Both the position numbers and the translations under genes were made by a program. 57,197 nucleotides of DNA from CAZAFL01 sp964484465 (GTDB lineage: Bacteria > Bacteroidota > Ignavibacteria > UBA10030 > SZUA-254). The stretch lies in assembly GCA_964484465.1 (NCBI GenBank), contig CAZAFL010000023.1, positions 1-57,197 on the forward strand, in the 5' to 3' direction. Positions 1 to 8,019 of this stretch are shown here, piece by piece (the first letter of the stretch is position 1; every line of letters starts with the position of its first letter). A model generated the notes under the pieces. That model was not told where the DNA came from. It searched no databases and saw nothing but the letters and a program-made list of their open reading frames with translations.

Positions 1-483
1 GACGAGATGTATGCTAACTCCCGGGCAAGCACAAAAACAGAAACAGAAAAAGAATGGCAGCAAAGTTTTGTTTCCATGTCGAGCGCAATTCTCACTTCCC
101 TGACGGTGATGTCCTATGTTATCATCGGAATTATTTTGCTCGTACTGACAAACACGATCGTTATGGCAACCCGCGAACGCATCCGGGAATATGCGGTCCT
201 GAAAACTCTTGGTTTTTCCAGCAAGCACATCATCGGGCTGATTGGCGGCGAAGCGATGCTGATTGCGCTGATTGGCGGAGGGATCGGGCTGTTCCTGACG
301 TTCCCTGCGACAAGCGGGTTCGGTAAAGCTTTCCCGACATGGTTTCCCATCGTTGTCGTTGAACCGTTGACCGTCATTCTTGCGATCGGCTCGGCAATTC
401 TTGCAGGGGTTGTTGCCGCATTGTTCCCCTCGCTGAGAATAGTTCAGATGAAAATTGTTGATGGTTTACGAACAATCGGATAA
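1..483 (+). CDS. ABC transporter permease, FtsX/MacB type, C-terminal fragment
   Basis: The reading frame is open from the first base, so the gene starts before the window and only its last 160 or so residues are seen. They hold three hydrophobic segments separated by short polar loops, which is the C-terminal half of an FtsX-like permease domain. The stretch ATRERIREYAVLKTLGFS is the typical cytoplasmic coupling segment following the first of these helices. The protein should sit in the inner membrane and work with a MacB/LolD-like ATPase, which is not in the window and is presumably upstream. The next gene, 8 bp downstream, encodes a second permease of the same family, so the pair probably forms a heterodimer. 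Substrate unknown. Confidence 0.85.
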   Translation, partial: DEMYANSRASTKTETEKEWQQSFVSMSSAILTSLTVMSYVIIGIILLVLTNTIVMATRERIREYAVLKTLGFSSKHIIGLIGGEAMLIALIGGGIGLFLTFPATSGFGKAFPTWFPIVVVEPLTVILAIGSAILAGVVAALFPSLRIVQMKIVDGLRTIG

Positions 484-491
484 GAATCACG

Positions 492-1661
492 ATGAAAATT
501 CCTCTTTCTTACACGTGGCGAAGTCTTTGGACGAAACGATTGACGACTATCCTCACGCTATCGGGCATCTCTCTCGTGGCGTTTGTCTTCGCCGCCATTC
601 TTATGATGGCACATGGCGTCGAGCAGGCAATGATCGACAGCGGGTCTGAAGATAATGCGATCGCCCTCAGGAAATCTGCAACGTCAGAACTCGTCAGTCA
701 GATCGACAGAGACGCGGCGAATATTTTACAGACACATCCTGAAATAGCACGGGCTTCAGGCGGGAAGCCAATTGTGTCAACAGAAGTCCTTGTCGTGATT
801 AACCTGTTTAAAAAAGTAAGCAACAATTTGAGTAATGTTTCTGTCCGTGGTGTTTCTCCGGAAGCCCTGGAATTACGGCCTCAGGTCAAGCTTACCCAGG
901 GACGCATGTTCCGTTTCGGCACCCACGAGGTTATTATCGGCAGCAGTGTTGCAAGCCGATTCAACGGTTGCGACGTGGGGGCGACGATCCGTTTCATGGG
1001 TGACCAGTGGCTCATTGTCGGCGTCTTTAATGCAGAAGGAAATTCGTTCGAATCTGAAATCTGGAGCGATGTCGAACAGCTGATGCCTGCAGTCGGCAGA
1101 CCCCTCTACTCTACCGTGACTGTGCGGCTTGCGAGTCACGATCAATTCGACGCATTGAAAGAAAGTTTGCAGAAGGACCCGCGCACGCAATCGATCGAAT
1201 TAAAGCGTGAGAAAAAATTCTATGAAGAGCAGTCACAGTCAATGGCTACCTTCATTCGTATCCTCGGCACGATTGTCACAGTCATCTTCAGTGTAGGCGC
1301 TGTAATTGGAGCGGTTATAACAATGTATGCTTCCGTTTCCAACAGAACTGTAGAAATTGGAACATTGCGCTCGCTGGGATTCCTGCGACGGAGTATTCTC
1401 ACGGCGTTCCTCATCGAATCGATTATTTTATCGTTACTCGGCGGTTGTATTGGAATTGCACTGGCTTCATTCATGTCGTTTATCAGAGTTTCTACCGTAA
1501 ATTTTGGAACGTTTTCTGAACTCGCCTTTGGGTTTGAGTTATCTCCCGCGGTCATAGTTACAACATTGGTGTTTGCAGTCGTTATGGGAATTTTTGGCGG
1601 CTTCTTCCCTGCAATCCGGGCAGCGCGACTGAACATCGTAAACGCCCTCCGGGCTTCGTAA
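492..1661 (+). CDS. ABC transporter permease, FtsX/MacB type
   Basis: A complete 389-residue permease. One membrane segment lies near residues 18-42. A periplasmic domain of about 200 residues follows, resembling the MacB core domain. Three further hydrophobic segments lie in the last 140 residues. The coupling sequence NRTVEIGTLRSLGF (about residue 285) parallels the one in the preceding partial gene. It follows that gene by 8 bp, so the two are co-transcribed and probably make up the membrane part of one heteromeric exporter acting on lipids, lipoproteins or small molecules. The cognate ATPase is not in the window. The family is clear; the substrate cannot be told from sequence. Confidence 0.88.
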   Translation: MKIPLSYTWRSLWTKRLTTILTLSGISLVAFVFAAILMMAHGVEQAMIDSGSEDNAIALRKSATSELVSQIDRDAANILQTHPEIARASGGKPIVSTEVLVVINLFKKVSNNLSNVSVRGVSPEALELRPQVKLTQGRMFRFGTHEVIIGSSVASRFNGCDVGATIRFMGDQWLIVGVFNAEGNSFESEIWSDVEQLMPAVGRPLYSTVTVRLASHDQFDALKESLQKDPRTQSIELKREKKFYEEQSQSMATFIRILGTIVTVIFSVGAVIGAVITMYASVSNRTVEIGTLRSLGFLRRSILTAFLIESIILSLLGGCIGIALASFMSFIRVSTVNFGTFSELAFGFELSPAVIVTTLVFAVVMGIFGGFFPAIRAARLNIVNALRAS

Positions 1662-1679
1662 CATTGTGAAGAATTTGTT

Positions 1680-1708
1680 TTGCTTGGGAGACATCTTTTT
1701 TGTATATT
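1680..1708 (+). promoter_or_regulatory. Candidate promoter of rpmB
   Basis: TTGCTT at 1680-1685 and TATATT at 1703-1708 are separated by exactly 17 bp, 43 bp upstream of the rpmB start. It matches the box pattern seen upstream of ten other genes in the window. Found by eye; no transcription data. Confidence 0.6.
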
Positions 1709-1751
1709 AACATTCATTCCTGACAAGAATTTTTACTATAGAAAGTAGCGT

Positions 1752-1943
1752 ATGGCAAAAGTTTGTGAAATTTGCGGAAAAAAGCCGGTTAGCGGTAATA
1801 ATATCAGTCACGCCCACAACAAAACACGCAGGCGTTGGATTCCGAATTTACAACGTATCCATGCACAAGTGAATGGACGCACGACCCGCATGCGTGTATG
1901 CACGACTTGTATCAAGCAGGGCAAAGTTCTGAAGGCTGCATGA
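1752..1943 (+). CDS. rpmB: 50S ribosomal protein L28
   Basis: A 63-residue protein of the L28 family, part of the large ribosomal subunit. It begins MAKVCEICGKKPVSGNNISH, with the family's HNKTRRRW stretch near residue 23 and a C-terminal RVCTTCIKQGKV. It is the zinc-ribbon form: a CxxC pair near residues 5-8 and a second CxxC near residues 49-52. Length is normal. It is transcribed alone, with its own candidate promoter upstream and a clear hairpin terminator downstream. Confidence 0.97.
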   Translation: MAKVCEICGKKPVSGNNISHAHNKTRRRWIPNLQRIHAQVNGRTTRMRVCTTCIKQGKVLKAA

Positions 1944-1989
1944 AGTAATCTTTTGCAGGGTTTTAACCGTCAAAAGGTGTATTGATTCG

Positions 1990-2025
1990 AGCCTTCCCGG
2001 CAGCATTCACGGGAAGGCTTTTTTA
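1990..2025 (+). terminator. Rho-independent terminator after rpmB
   Basis: A perfect 10-bp stem (AGCCTTCCCG at 1990-1999 with CGGGAAGGCT at 2010-2019) has a 10-nt loop and is followed by a run of T residues (2020-2024). It separates rpmB from the pgsA promoter. Confidence 0.9.
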
Positions 2026-2046
2026 TTCTGGTGCATCTCATCTGAT

Positions 2047-2074
2047 TTGAAAATCCTATCAAAAATTGTACATT
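2047..2074 (+). promoter_or_regulatory. Candidate promoter of pgsA-pgpA
   Basis: TTGAAA at 2047-2052, a 16-bp spacer, and TACATT at 2069-2074 stand 18 bp before the chosen pgsA ATG. Because the promoter covers the upstream TTG codon at 2066, translation from that codon is unlikely. Confidence 0.55.
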
Positions 2075-2092
2075 GGGAAAATTAAAACAAGT

Positions 2093-2707
2093 ATGTCCGT
2101 ACCCAATTCTCTGACAATTCTCCGCATTATTCTTACCCCCGTTTTTATCATTCTCCTGTTTTCCGATTCTTCGTTTTTGAAACAGATTTCTCTTGTAGTG
2201 TTCATTGTTGCTGCACTGACCGATTGGTATGACGGTTGGGTTGCCCGAAAATACGGATACGTATCACGCTGGGGGAAATTTCTCGACCCCCTCGCGGATA
2301 AAATTCTTTCTGCCGCTGCGCTGTTTTCATTTGTTTATCTCAGGCTCATCGATGCATGGATGGTGTGGATTGTGGTGCTCCGTGATTTTCTGATTACCGG
2401 CTTGCGCAGTTACGCTGAAATGAAAGATATGCCGATCGTGACCTCAAAGACTGCTCAGGCTAAAACATTCGGTCAATTTGTCGTCATCTATTATATTCTT
2501 ATCCTGTATGTCGCAAGTAATGTTCCGGTCATTAGAAATGATTTCCGGCATCTCATCGACAGCCTGATACAGCCACAAGTCCTTTTCGGCATGATGCTAG
2601 TCGTGACACTCTCGACAGTAGGAACAGGACTTCTCTATCTCTTCGACAACAGAAAATTTCTTCTTGAACAGTACGTCAAATTCTTTCATGTCGCAAAACC
2701 CGAGTAA
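2093..2707 (+). CDS. pgsA: CDP-diacylglycerol--glycerol-3-phosphate 3-phosphatidyltransferase
   Basis: This inner-membrane enzyme makes phosphatidylglycerophosphate from CDP-diacylglycerol and glycerol-3-phosphate, the committed step to phosphatidylglycerol. The protein opens with MSVPNSLTILRIILTP, typical of PgsA. It carries the CDP-alcohol phosphotransferase motif as D-W-Y-D-G-W-x-A-R-x(8)-G-x(3)-D-P-x-A-D-K (about residues 48-71 from the chosen start), with all its acidic residues. Several hydrophobic helices follow. The ATG at 2093 is chosen over the in-frame TTG at 2066 because the latter sits in the promoter. pgpA, the next enzyme of the pathway, overlaps its 3' end. Confidence 0.95.
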   Translation: MSVPNSLTILRIILTPVFIILLFSDSSFLKQISLVVFIVAALTDWYDGWVARKYGYVSRWGKFLDPLADKILSAAALFSFVYLRLIDAWMVWIVVLRDFLITGLRSYAEMKDMPIVTSKTAQAKTFGQFVVIYYILILYVASNVPVIRNDFRHLIDSLIQPQVLFGMMLVVTLSTVGTGLLYLFDNRKFLLEQYVKFFHVAKPE

Positions 2708-3170
2708 CGACAACGTTTCTTTTTTTTCACGGTTCATAGCGACAGGCTTCCTCTCAGGATATTCTCCCGTCATCCCCGGAACAACTGGCAGTCTTGTCGG
2801 CCTCGCACTGTACTTTATCCCGGGTATTGAACAACCTTTAACTTTTTTATTGACCATTACAAGCGTATTTATGTTAGGGGTATATACATCTCATCAGATG
2901 GAGAAGAAGTTTGGAAACGATCCTTCCATTGTCGTCATCGATGAAATCGTGGGAATGTGGATCTCGCTTTTCATGTTACCAAAGAATATTCTGGTCGGGA
3001 CAATGGCTTTTCTCCTCTTTAGAGTCTATGATATTATCAAACCTCCTCCGGCAAGAAAACTTGAACACCAGAACAAGGGCTGGGGAATTATGCTGGATGA
3101 CGTTGCGGCGGGCATATATGCGAACGTTACGATGAGGATACTCATACTTCTTTTTCCGGCAATAAAATAG
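2688..3170 (+). CDS. pgpA: Phosphatidylglycerophosphatase A
   Basis: Removes the phosphate from phosphatidylglycerophosphate to give phosphatidylglycerol, directly after PgsA. Family features seen: the N-terminal GFLSGYSPVIPGTTGSLVGL, the acidic core IVVIDEIVGMWISL, and FRVYDIIKPPPARKLE followed by GWGIMLDDVAAGIYAN near the C-terminus. Several hydrophobic segments fit a membrane protein. The ATG at 2688 overlaps the end of pgsA by 20 bp, so the pair is translationally linked. An in-frame start at 2664 would add eight residues and looks less likely. Confidence 0.95.
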   Translation: MSQNPSNDNVSFFSRFIATGFLSGYSPVIPGTTGSLVGLALYFIPGIEQPLTFLLTITSVFMLGVYTSHQMEKKFGNDPSIVVIDEIVGMWISLFMLPKNILVGTMAFLLFRVYDIIKPPPARKLEHQNKGWGIMLDDVAAGIYANVTMRILILLFPAIK

Positions 3171-3190
3171 TAGCCTGATTTCCCGTTGCC

Positions 3191-4432
3191 ATGAAATCAA
3201 TTATTATCACTATCGGTGATGAGCTGCTCATTGGACAGGTTGTCAACACCAATGCCTCCTTCATCGCGGAGCAACTGAATAGCGTTGGAGTTGAAGTCTC
3301 GCTCATGCTAAGCATCGCCGATGATGAGCAGGAAATTCTTACCACACTCCAGGAAGCGTATCAAAAATTCGACGTCATCATCGTCACCGGCGGGCTTGGA
3401 CCCACACACGATGATGTGACAAGGTCGGCAGTTTGTAAATTGTTCAATACCGAACTCGTGGCAAGCGAGGAGGCGCGAACATATGTTGAACAATTCCTGC
3501 GCCGACACCAGCGGCCCTGGTCGGAGGCGGCAGAAAACCAGGTTCTGATTCCGCGTGGAGCAACCGTTATTCCCAATACACACGGTACTGCGCCGGGGGA
3601 ATTCTTCGAACAGGAGAATCATTACATCTTCGTAATGCCAGGAGTTCCCTACGAAATGCAATCGATGATAGATAATTTTGTCATACCGTATTTTAAAAAT
3701 AAACGCACTGACCGGGTCATACTTCATCGGACACTAAACACGACGGGCATTCCTGAATCTCAGCTGGCATTACGATTAGGCAGCCTGGACGAACTTCTCG
3801 GAGATGCAAAACTTGCATTTCTTCCTTCTCTTACCGGCGTTCGTCTCCGCATTTCATTGATAGGAACCGACCTTGCACTATGCGAGAGCAGGATGAAACA
3901 GATCGAGCTTCAGATCCGCATCAAGGCTGGAAAGTATATCTTCGGTGTTGAAAATGAAACGCTTGAAGAAAGTGTCGGAAAGTTGCTGACAGAAAGAAAG
4001 CTGAAAATTTCCGTCGCCGAGTCATGCACCGGCGGCATGATCGCACACCGTATCACGAATGTCCCGGGAAGCTCGAAGTATTTCGAACGCGGGGTCGTCG
4101 TTTACAGCAATGAATCCAAAACCGACCTTCTTCATGTTTCCCCGGAAATGCTTGCGCAGCATGGAGCAGTCAGCGGGGTCGTTGCGGAAGCAATGGCGCG
4201 CGGAATTCGGACCGTTTCTTCTACAAACATCGGAATATCCACCACGGGAATTGCGGGACCCTCCGGAGGGACAGAAGAAAAACCTGTCGGACTCGTATGG
4301 ATAGGATATTCGGACATTAACGAAACAATTGCGCTGAAATTTCAAATGGGTGAAAGCCGAACGCGTATAAAAGAGCGCGCTTCACAAGCAGCTCTCGATA
4401 TTGTGAGGAAAAAAATTCTTAAAATCGACTAA
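3191..4432 (+). CDS. cinA: CinA family protein (MoCF domain plus C-terminal amidohydrolase)
   Basis: A 413-residue two-domain CinA. Residues 1-170 form the MoCF_biosynth-like fold (IGDELLIGQVVNTNASFI, then VTGGLGPTHDDVT), which in this family acts as an ADP-ribose pyrophosphatase. Residues about 255-413 form the CinA C-terminal domain, an NMN deamidase in characterised members, with AESCTGGMIAHRIT and TGIAGPSGGTEEKPVG. Expected role: recycling pyridine nucleotides after NAD breakdown by DNA ligase. It lies 20 bp after pgpA and one base before thpR. A position a little upstream of recA recalls the cinA-recA linkage of many bacteria. Confidence 0.93.
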   Translation: MKSIIITIGDELLIGQVVNTNASFIAEQLNSVGVEVSLMLSIADDEQEILTTLQEAYQKFDVIIVTGGLGPTHDDVTRSAVCKLFNTELVASEEARTYVEQFLRRHQRPWSEAAENQVLIPRGATVIPNTHGTAPGEFFEQENHYIFVMPGVPYEMQSMIDNFVIPYFKNKRTDRVILHRTLNTTGIPESQLALRLGSLDELLGDAKLAFLPSLTGVRLRISLIGTDLALCESRMKQIELQIRIKAGKYIFGVENETLEESVGKLLTERKLKISVAESCTGGMIAHRITNVPGSSKYFERGVVVYSNESKTDLLHVSPEMLAQHGAVSGVVAEAMARGIRTVSSTNIGISTTGIAGPSGGTEEKPVGLVWIGYSDINETIALKFQMGESRTRIKERASQAALDIVRKKILKID

Positions 4433-4433
4433 C

Positions 4434-5003
4434 ATGCTCCCTCTCCGGACATTCATCGCGTTCGATTCGCCTAAGCCTGTCCGCGAAGAACTCAGTAAGC
4501 TCCAGCTGCAATTACGAAAATCGAACGCCGATGTTCGATGGGAATCGCCGGAAAAATTTCATGCAACTATTAAATTCCTTGGAGATGTGCAGGAAGGTAA
4601 CCTTCCAAACATCCTGTCCAAAATACAATCGGTAGTACAAATTTATTCACAATTCGAAATTGTTTTCAAAAACCTCGGATGCTTTCCCCACCGCAAAAAT
4701 CCACGGGTCATCTGGGTTGGATGTGAGAATGCGGACGGCGAGCTGGAAGTAATGAAAACACAGCTGGATATCGAACTTCTTCCTCTCGGATTTGAAGTCG
4801 AGAACCGCCCCTTTCACCCGCACATCACGCTGGGTCGAGTTAAAAGCCCGAGAGGATTAAAAAACTTGACTTCGATTCTGGAAAGTCTTACCTTTCAGCC
4901 TCAAAATGCAGTCATCAAAGAAATTCTGACGATGAAAAGCGTGCTCAAGCGGGAAGGCTCTGAATACTCTGTTCTCAAATCACTGCAATTGAAAACGTCA
5001 TAG
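4434..5003 (+). CDS. thpR: RNA 2',3'-cyclic phosphodiesterase (2H family)
   Basis: A 189-residue member of the ThpR / 2'-5' RNA ligase family of 2H phosphoesterases. Both catalytic H-x-T motifs are present: HAT at residues 43-45 in FHATIKFLGDV and HIT at 130-132 in FHPHITLGRVK. The N-terminal MLPLRTFIAF is typical. It should hydrolyse 2',3'-cyclic phosphates at RNA ends; the physiological substrate is uncertain for the family. It starts one base after cinA, the usual cinA-thpR-recA type of neighbourhood. Confidence 0.92.
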   Translation: MLPLRTFIAFDSPKPVREELSKLQLQLRKSNADVRWESPEKFHATIKFLGDVQEGNLPNILSKIQSVVQIYSQFEIVFKNLGCFPHRKNPRVIWVGCENADGELEVMKTQLDIELLPLGFEVENRPFHPHITLGRVKSPRGLKNLTSILESLTFQPQNAVIKEILTMKSVLKREGSEYSVLKSLQLKTS

Positions 5004-5015
5004 CATTAAGGAACC

Positions 5016-5420
5016 ATGCCAAACAAGAAAATGGCCAAGCATAAAACGGTAATGCTGGTCGATGACGAAGGACCGTGGCTTCAGGTCATGAGCGTCGCAC
5101 TGGAAAATGACATCTTCGACGTTATCACGGCTGATAGCGGTGAAGCGGCGCTCAAGCAGCTTCACTCGAAAAAGCCTGACCTCATCCTGAGCGACGTCCG
5201 CATGCCTGTCATGAATGGTTTCGATTTATTTGAAAAAGTGCGCAGTGATTCGAAACTGAAAAAAGTTCCGTTCGTGTTCATGTCCTCCCTCGACGACTAT
5301 GATGCGAAGCGAGTTGCCAAAGAGCTTGGCGCCGACGCGTATGTAACAAAACCGTTCGATGCGAACGAAGCAAAAACAATCGTATTAGATTTACTGACGC
5401 GCTTTAAGGAAAAGAAGTAA
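5016..5420 (+). CDS. Single-domain response regulator (CheY-like receiver)
   Basis: A 134-residue protein made of a receiver domain only. Acidic pocket residues are D16 and D17 (MLVDDE), the phospho-acceptor is D60 (LILSDVRMPVMNG), the switch residue is Ser90 or Ser91 (FVFMSSLDD), and the conserved lysine is K112 (VTKPFD). There is no output domain. The start follows a TAAGGAACC ribosome binding site. It sits between thpR and recA with no histidine kinase in the window, so its partner is unknown. It may relay phosphate to, or bind, a protein encoded elsewhere. Confidence 0.93.
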   Translation: MPNKKMAKHKTVMLVDDEGPWLQVMSVALENDIFDVITADSGEAALKQLHSKKPDLILSDVRMPVMNGFDLFEKVRSDSKLKKVPFVFMSSLDDYDAKRVAKELGADAYVTKPFDANEAKTIVLDLLTRFKEKK

Positions 5421-5457
5421 CCGATTGTTCATATCTCCCGGATGCCACAACCTGCCT

Positions 5458-5486
5458 TTGGATTTGAGAGGCGAAAACGCTACATT
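5458..5486 (+). promoter_or_regulatory. Candidate promoter of recA
   Basis: TTGGAT at 5458-5463, a 17-bp spacer, and TACATT at 5481-5486 lie 47 bp before the recA start. I see no obvious dyad that I could call an SOS operator, but the LexA site of this lineage is unknown to me. Confidence 0.55.
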
Positions 5487-5533
5487 TTGTTTTAATTGAT
5501 CCCCCCATAATCACGTAGTCAAAGGAGTATCCC

Positions 5534-6622
5534 ATGACAGAAGAACTGAACAAGGAGTCCCGGCTGCAGGCATTACGCATTGCGGTGGAACAGATTGAAA
5601 AGCAACATGGCAAAGGAGCGGTCATGCGACTGGGTGAAGGTCCCATTGCCAAAATGGATTGCATCTCGACCGGTGCAATTTCCCTCGACGCTGCCATCGG
5701 CATCGGCGGAATTCCCCGGGGACGCGTGACGGAGATTTTTGGACCAGAATCTTCCGGCAAAACCACGATTTGCCTGCATGTCATCGCAGAAGCTCAGAAA
5801 AGAAACGGAATTGCAGCATTCATTGACACTGAACACGCCCTCGATGTGACATACGCCAAAAAATTGGGTGTCGATGTCAATAATCTTCTCCTCTCACAAC
5901 CCGAATACGGCGAGCAGGCGCTCGAGATTGTTGAGACGCTAGTCAGGAGCGGGGCTCTCGACGTCATTGTCGTGGATTCCGTCGCAGCGCTGACTCCGCG
6001 CGCAGAAATCGAAGGGGAAATGGGGGACCCCTCAATGGGTGTTCAGGCGCGGTTAATGTCACAGGCACTCCGGAAGCTTACGTCTGCCATCGCTAAATCG
6101 AAAACCTCCGTTATTTTTACGAATCAGTTACGCATGAAAATCGGCGTTATGTTCGGCAACCCCGAAACGACAACGGGCGGGAATGCGCTCAAGTTTTACG
6201 CTTCAGTGCGGCTCGATGTACGAAGGATCGAAGCCATCAAAGACGGGCAGAATGTCGTCGGGAGCAGAGTTCGGGTGAAAGTCGTTAAGAATAAAGTTGC
6301 ACCTCCTTTCCGCGAGGCACAGTTTGATGTATTGTACAACGAAGGAATTTCAAAACTCGGTGACATGATCGATGTGGCTGTAGATCAGAACATCATTTCA
6401 AAAAGCGGTTCGTGGTTCTCGTATAAGGATGAACGGATCGGACAAGGAAGAGACGCGGTAAAAAAATATTTGCAGGAAAACGAAAAACTCGCAAAAGAAA
6501 TCGACACCGTCGTACGTAAGAAGCTTGGGTTGCTTGAAGAAAACGGCCAGTCGAAAGAGGTCAAAGCAATACCTGTCGCAAAACCAGAACAAACCGGGGT
6601 ACGGAAACCCGTGAAGGCGTAA
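5534..6622 (+). CDS. recA: Recombinase RecA
   Basis: ATP-dependent strand-exchange protein for homologous recombination and SOS induction. Full length at 362 residues. Walker A is GPESSGKT at residues 70-77, the Walker B strand is VIVVDSVAAL, and the DNA-binding loop 2 is in TNQLRMKIGVMFGNPETTTG. The C-terminal tail is charged but rather basic (ending VRKPVKA), unlike the acidic tail of E. coli RecA. The AAAGGAG site at 5520-5526 fits the ATG. recX follows 23 bp downstream. Confidence 0.98.
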   Translation: MTEELNKESRLQALRIAVEQIEKQHGKGAVMRLGEGPIAKMDCISTGAISLDAAIGIGGIPRGRVTEIFGPESSGKTTICLHVIAEAQKRNGIAAFIDTEHALDVTYAKKLGVDVNNLLLSQPEYGEQALEIVETLVRSGALDVIVVDSVAALTPRAEIEGEMGDPSMGVQARLMSQALRKLTSAIAKSKTSVIFTNQLRMKIGVMFGNPETTTGGNALKFYASVRLDVRRIEAIKDGQNVVGSRVRVKVVKNKVAPPFREAQFDVLYNEGISKLGDMIDVAVDQNIISKSGSWFSYKDERIGQGRDAVKKYLQENEKLAKEIDTVVRKKLGLLEENGQSKEVKAIPVAKPEQTGVRKPVKA

Positions 6623-6645
6623 GCTCACCGCAATTGGAGAGGGTC

Positions 6646-7308
6646 ATGCTCATCACAAAAATCGAACGGCAGCTGCGGCATCGGCGCCGTGTCAACGTAT
6701 TTGTCGATGGCGCATTTGCGTTCGGTCTTCATGAAGAGGTCCTGGGCAGGTTCGGATTACGGGCTGGGGATACGCTCGATGAACATGCACTCAAAGAAAT
6801 TGAATCGGAGGAAGAATTCAATCTTGCCAAAGAATATGCTCTTCGGCTCGTGAGTTACCGGCTCAGGAGTGAGAAAGAAGTTCGCGCAAGGCTCGCCGAA
6901 AAAGAATTTCACCCTGCGGTCATCGACCGGGCAATCGGACACCTGCAGTCATCAGGAGTTCTTAATGATAATAAATTTGCGCGCGCGTTCGTGAACCAAA
7001 TACTTATGCGCAAACCTTCCGGGAGAGCGCTTCTCCAGCGTGAACTGCGTTCGAAGGGAATTCCAAGGGAGACAATACAAGACATCCTGCATGAGACATT
7101 GGGTGAAGAAGAAGAATTACACCTTGCCCGTGAAGCCGTAAGAAAGATTCTCAAGCGTTACCGATCCTCACGTATACCCATGGATGAGAAAAAAAAACAA
7201 AAGCGCATTGAAAGCTTTCTCGTGCGCAGAGGGTTTCAGTGGACAACGATCTATTCCATTCTCCGGACACTGAATGACAATCAGATGACATTGACTGAAG
7301 CCGAATAA
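6646..7308 (+). CDS. recX: Regulatory protein RecX
   Basis: Modulator of RecA filament assembly. About 220 residues of mostly charged helix with repeated three-helix units, including RLVSYRLRSEKEVRARLAEK and VIDRAIGHLQSSGVLND-KFARAFV, which are family hallmarks. The ATG at 6646 is preferred over a TTG at 6634: the purine run GGAGAGGG stands directly before it, although the spacing is short. Co-transcribed with recA upstream and an exonuclease gene 3 bp downstream. Confidence 0.93.
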   Translation: MLITKIERQLRHRRRVNVFVDGAFAFGLHEEVLGRFGLRAGDTLDEHALKEIESEEEFNLAKEYALRLVSYRLRSEKEVRARLAEKEFHPAVIDRAIGHLQSSGVLNDNKFARAFVNQILMRKPSGRALLQRELRSKGIPRETIQDILHETLGEEEELHLAREAVRKILKRYRSSRIPMDEKKKQKRIESFLVRRGFQWTTIYSILRTLNDNQMTLTEAE

Positions 7309-7311
7309 TGC

Positions 7312-7983
7312 ATGAAGCGTGTTGTCTTCGATATTGAAACGCTGGGTTATCCACTTGAGCAATTCGACGAAGTTCAGCAGGAATATCTTCTCAAATTTGC
7401 GGATACGGATGAAAAACGTGAAGCCGAAATTCAGAAACTCAGCCTGCATGCCCTCACTGCCCGGATTATTGTCATAGGGATGCTGAACCCCGACACCCGG
7501 GCGGGGAAAGTCTTTTACCATTCAAATGTCGCAGAACAGTTTTCATCCGACGATGGTAAGGTGGAATTTATATCGGGAGACGAGAAACAACTGTTGAAGA
7601 ATTTTTGGGAAACAATAGAACACTACGATCAAATCATCACCTTCAACGGGCGGAGCTTCGATTGTCCCTTCATCATGATCCGGTCAGGCATCCTTGGAAT
7701 AAAAGCGACAAGAAACCTTATCCCCTATCGGTACGAATCTGCAAAGCACTGCGACCTTCTCGAACAACTTACATTCTACGGCGGAACACGGAAATTCAAT
7801 CTTGATTTTTATTGCAAAGCGTTCGGCATAAAAAGCCCCAAGAGTGAAGGCATCACCGGGTTGGATTTGGGACCCCTTTTCCAGCAAGGCAAATTCAGAG
7901 AAATAGCAAAATATTGTTTGGGTGATATCCAGGCAACGGGAGAATTGTTCAAGCGGTGGGATGAATTTATGAATGTTCAATAA
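7312..7983 (+). CDS. DnaQ-fold 3'-5' exonuclease (PolB-like exonuclease domain)
   Basis: A 223-residue protein that is essentially one RNase H-like exonuclease domain. Exo I is VVFDIET with D7 and E9. Exo II is ITFNGRSFDCPFI with N112 and D117, and a further HCDLL has D148. Exo III is YCLGDIQATGELF with Y201 and D205, so it is of the DEDDy type. It most resembles predicted stand-alone exonucleases of the DNA polymerase B exonuclease-2 family. The polymerase domain is absent. Its position 3 bp after recX suggests co-expression with recA-recX and a role in DNA repair, but the substrate is not known. Confidence 0.85.
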   Translation: MKRVVFDIETLGYPLEQFDEVQQEYLLKFADTDEKREAEIQKLSLHALTARIIVIGMLNPDTRAGKVFYHSNVAEQFSSDDGKVEFISGDEKQLLKNFWETIEHYDQIITFNGRSFDCPFIMIRSGILGIKATRNLIPYRYESAKHCDLLEQLTFYGGTRKFNLDFYCKAFGIKSPKSEGITGLDLGPLFQQGKFREIAKYCLGDIQATGELFKRWDEFMNVQ

Positions 7984-8019
7984 AAGGTATTATCCTGAAT
8001 CATTCGTGATAAATGAAGC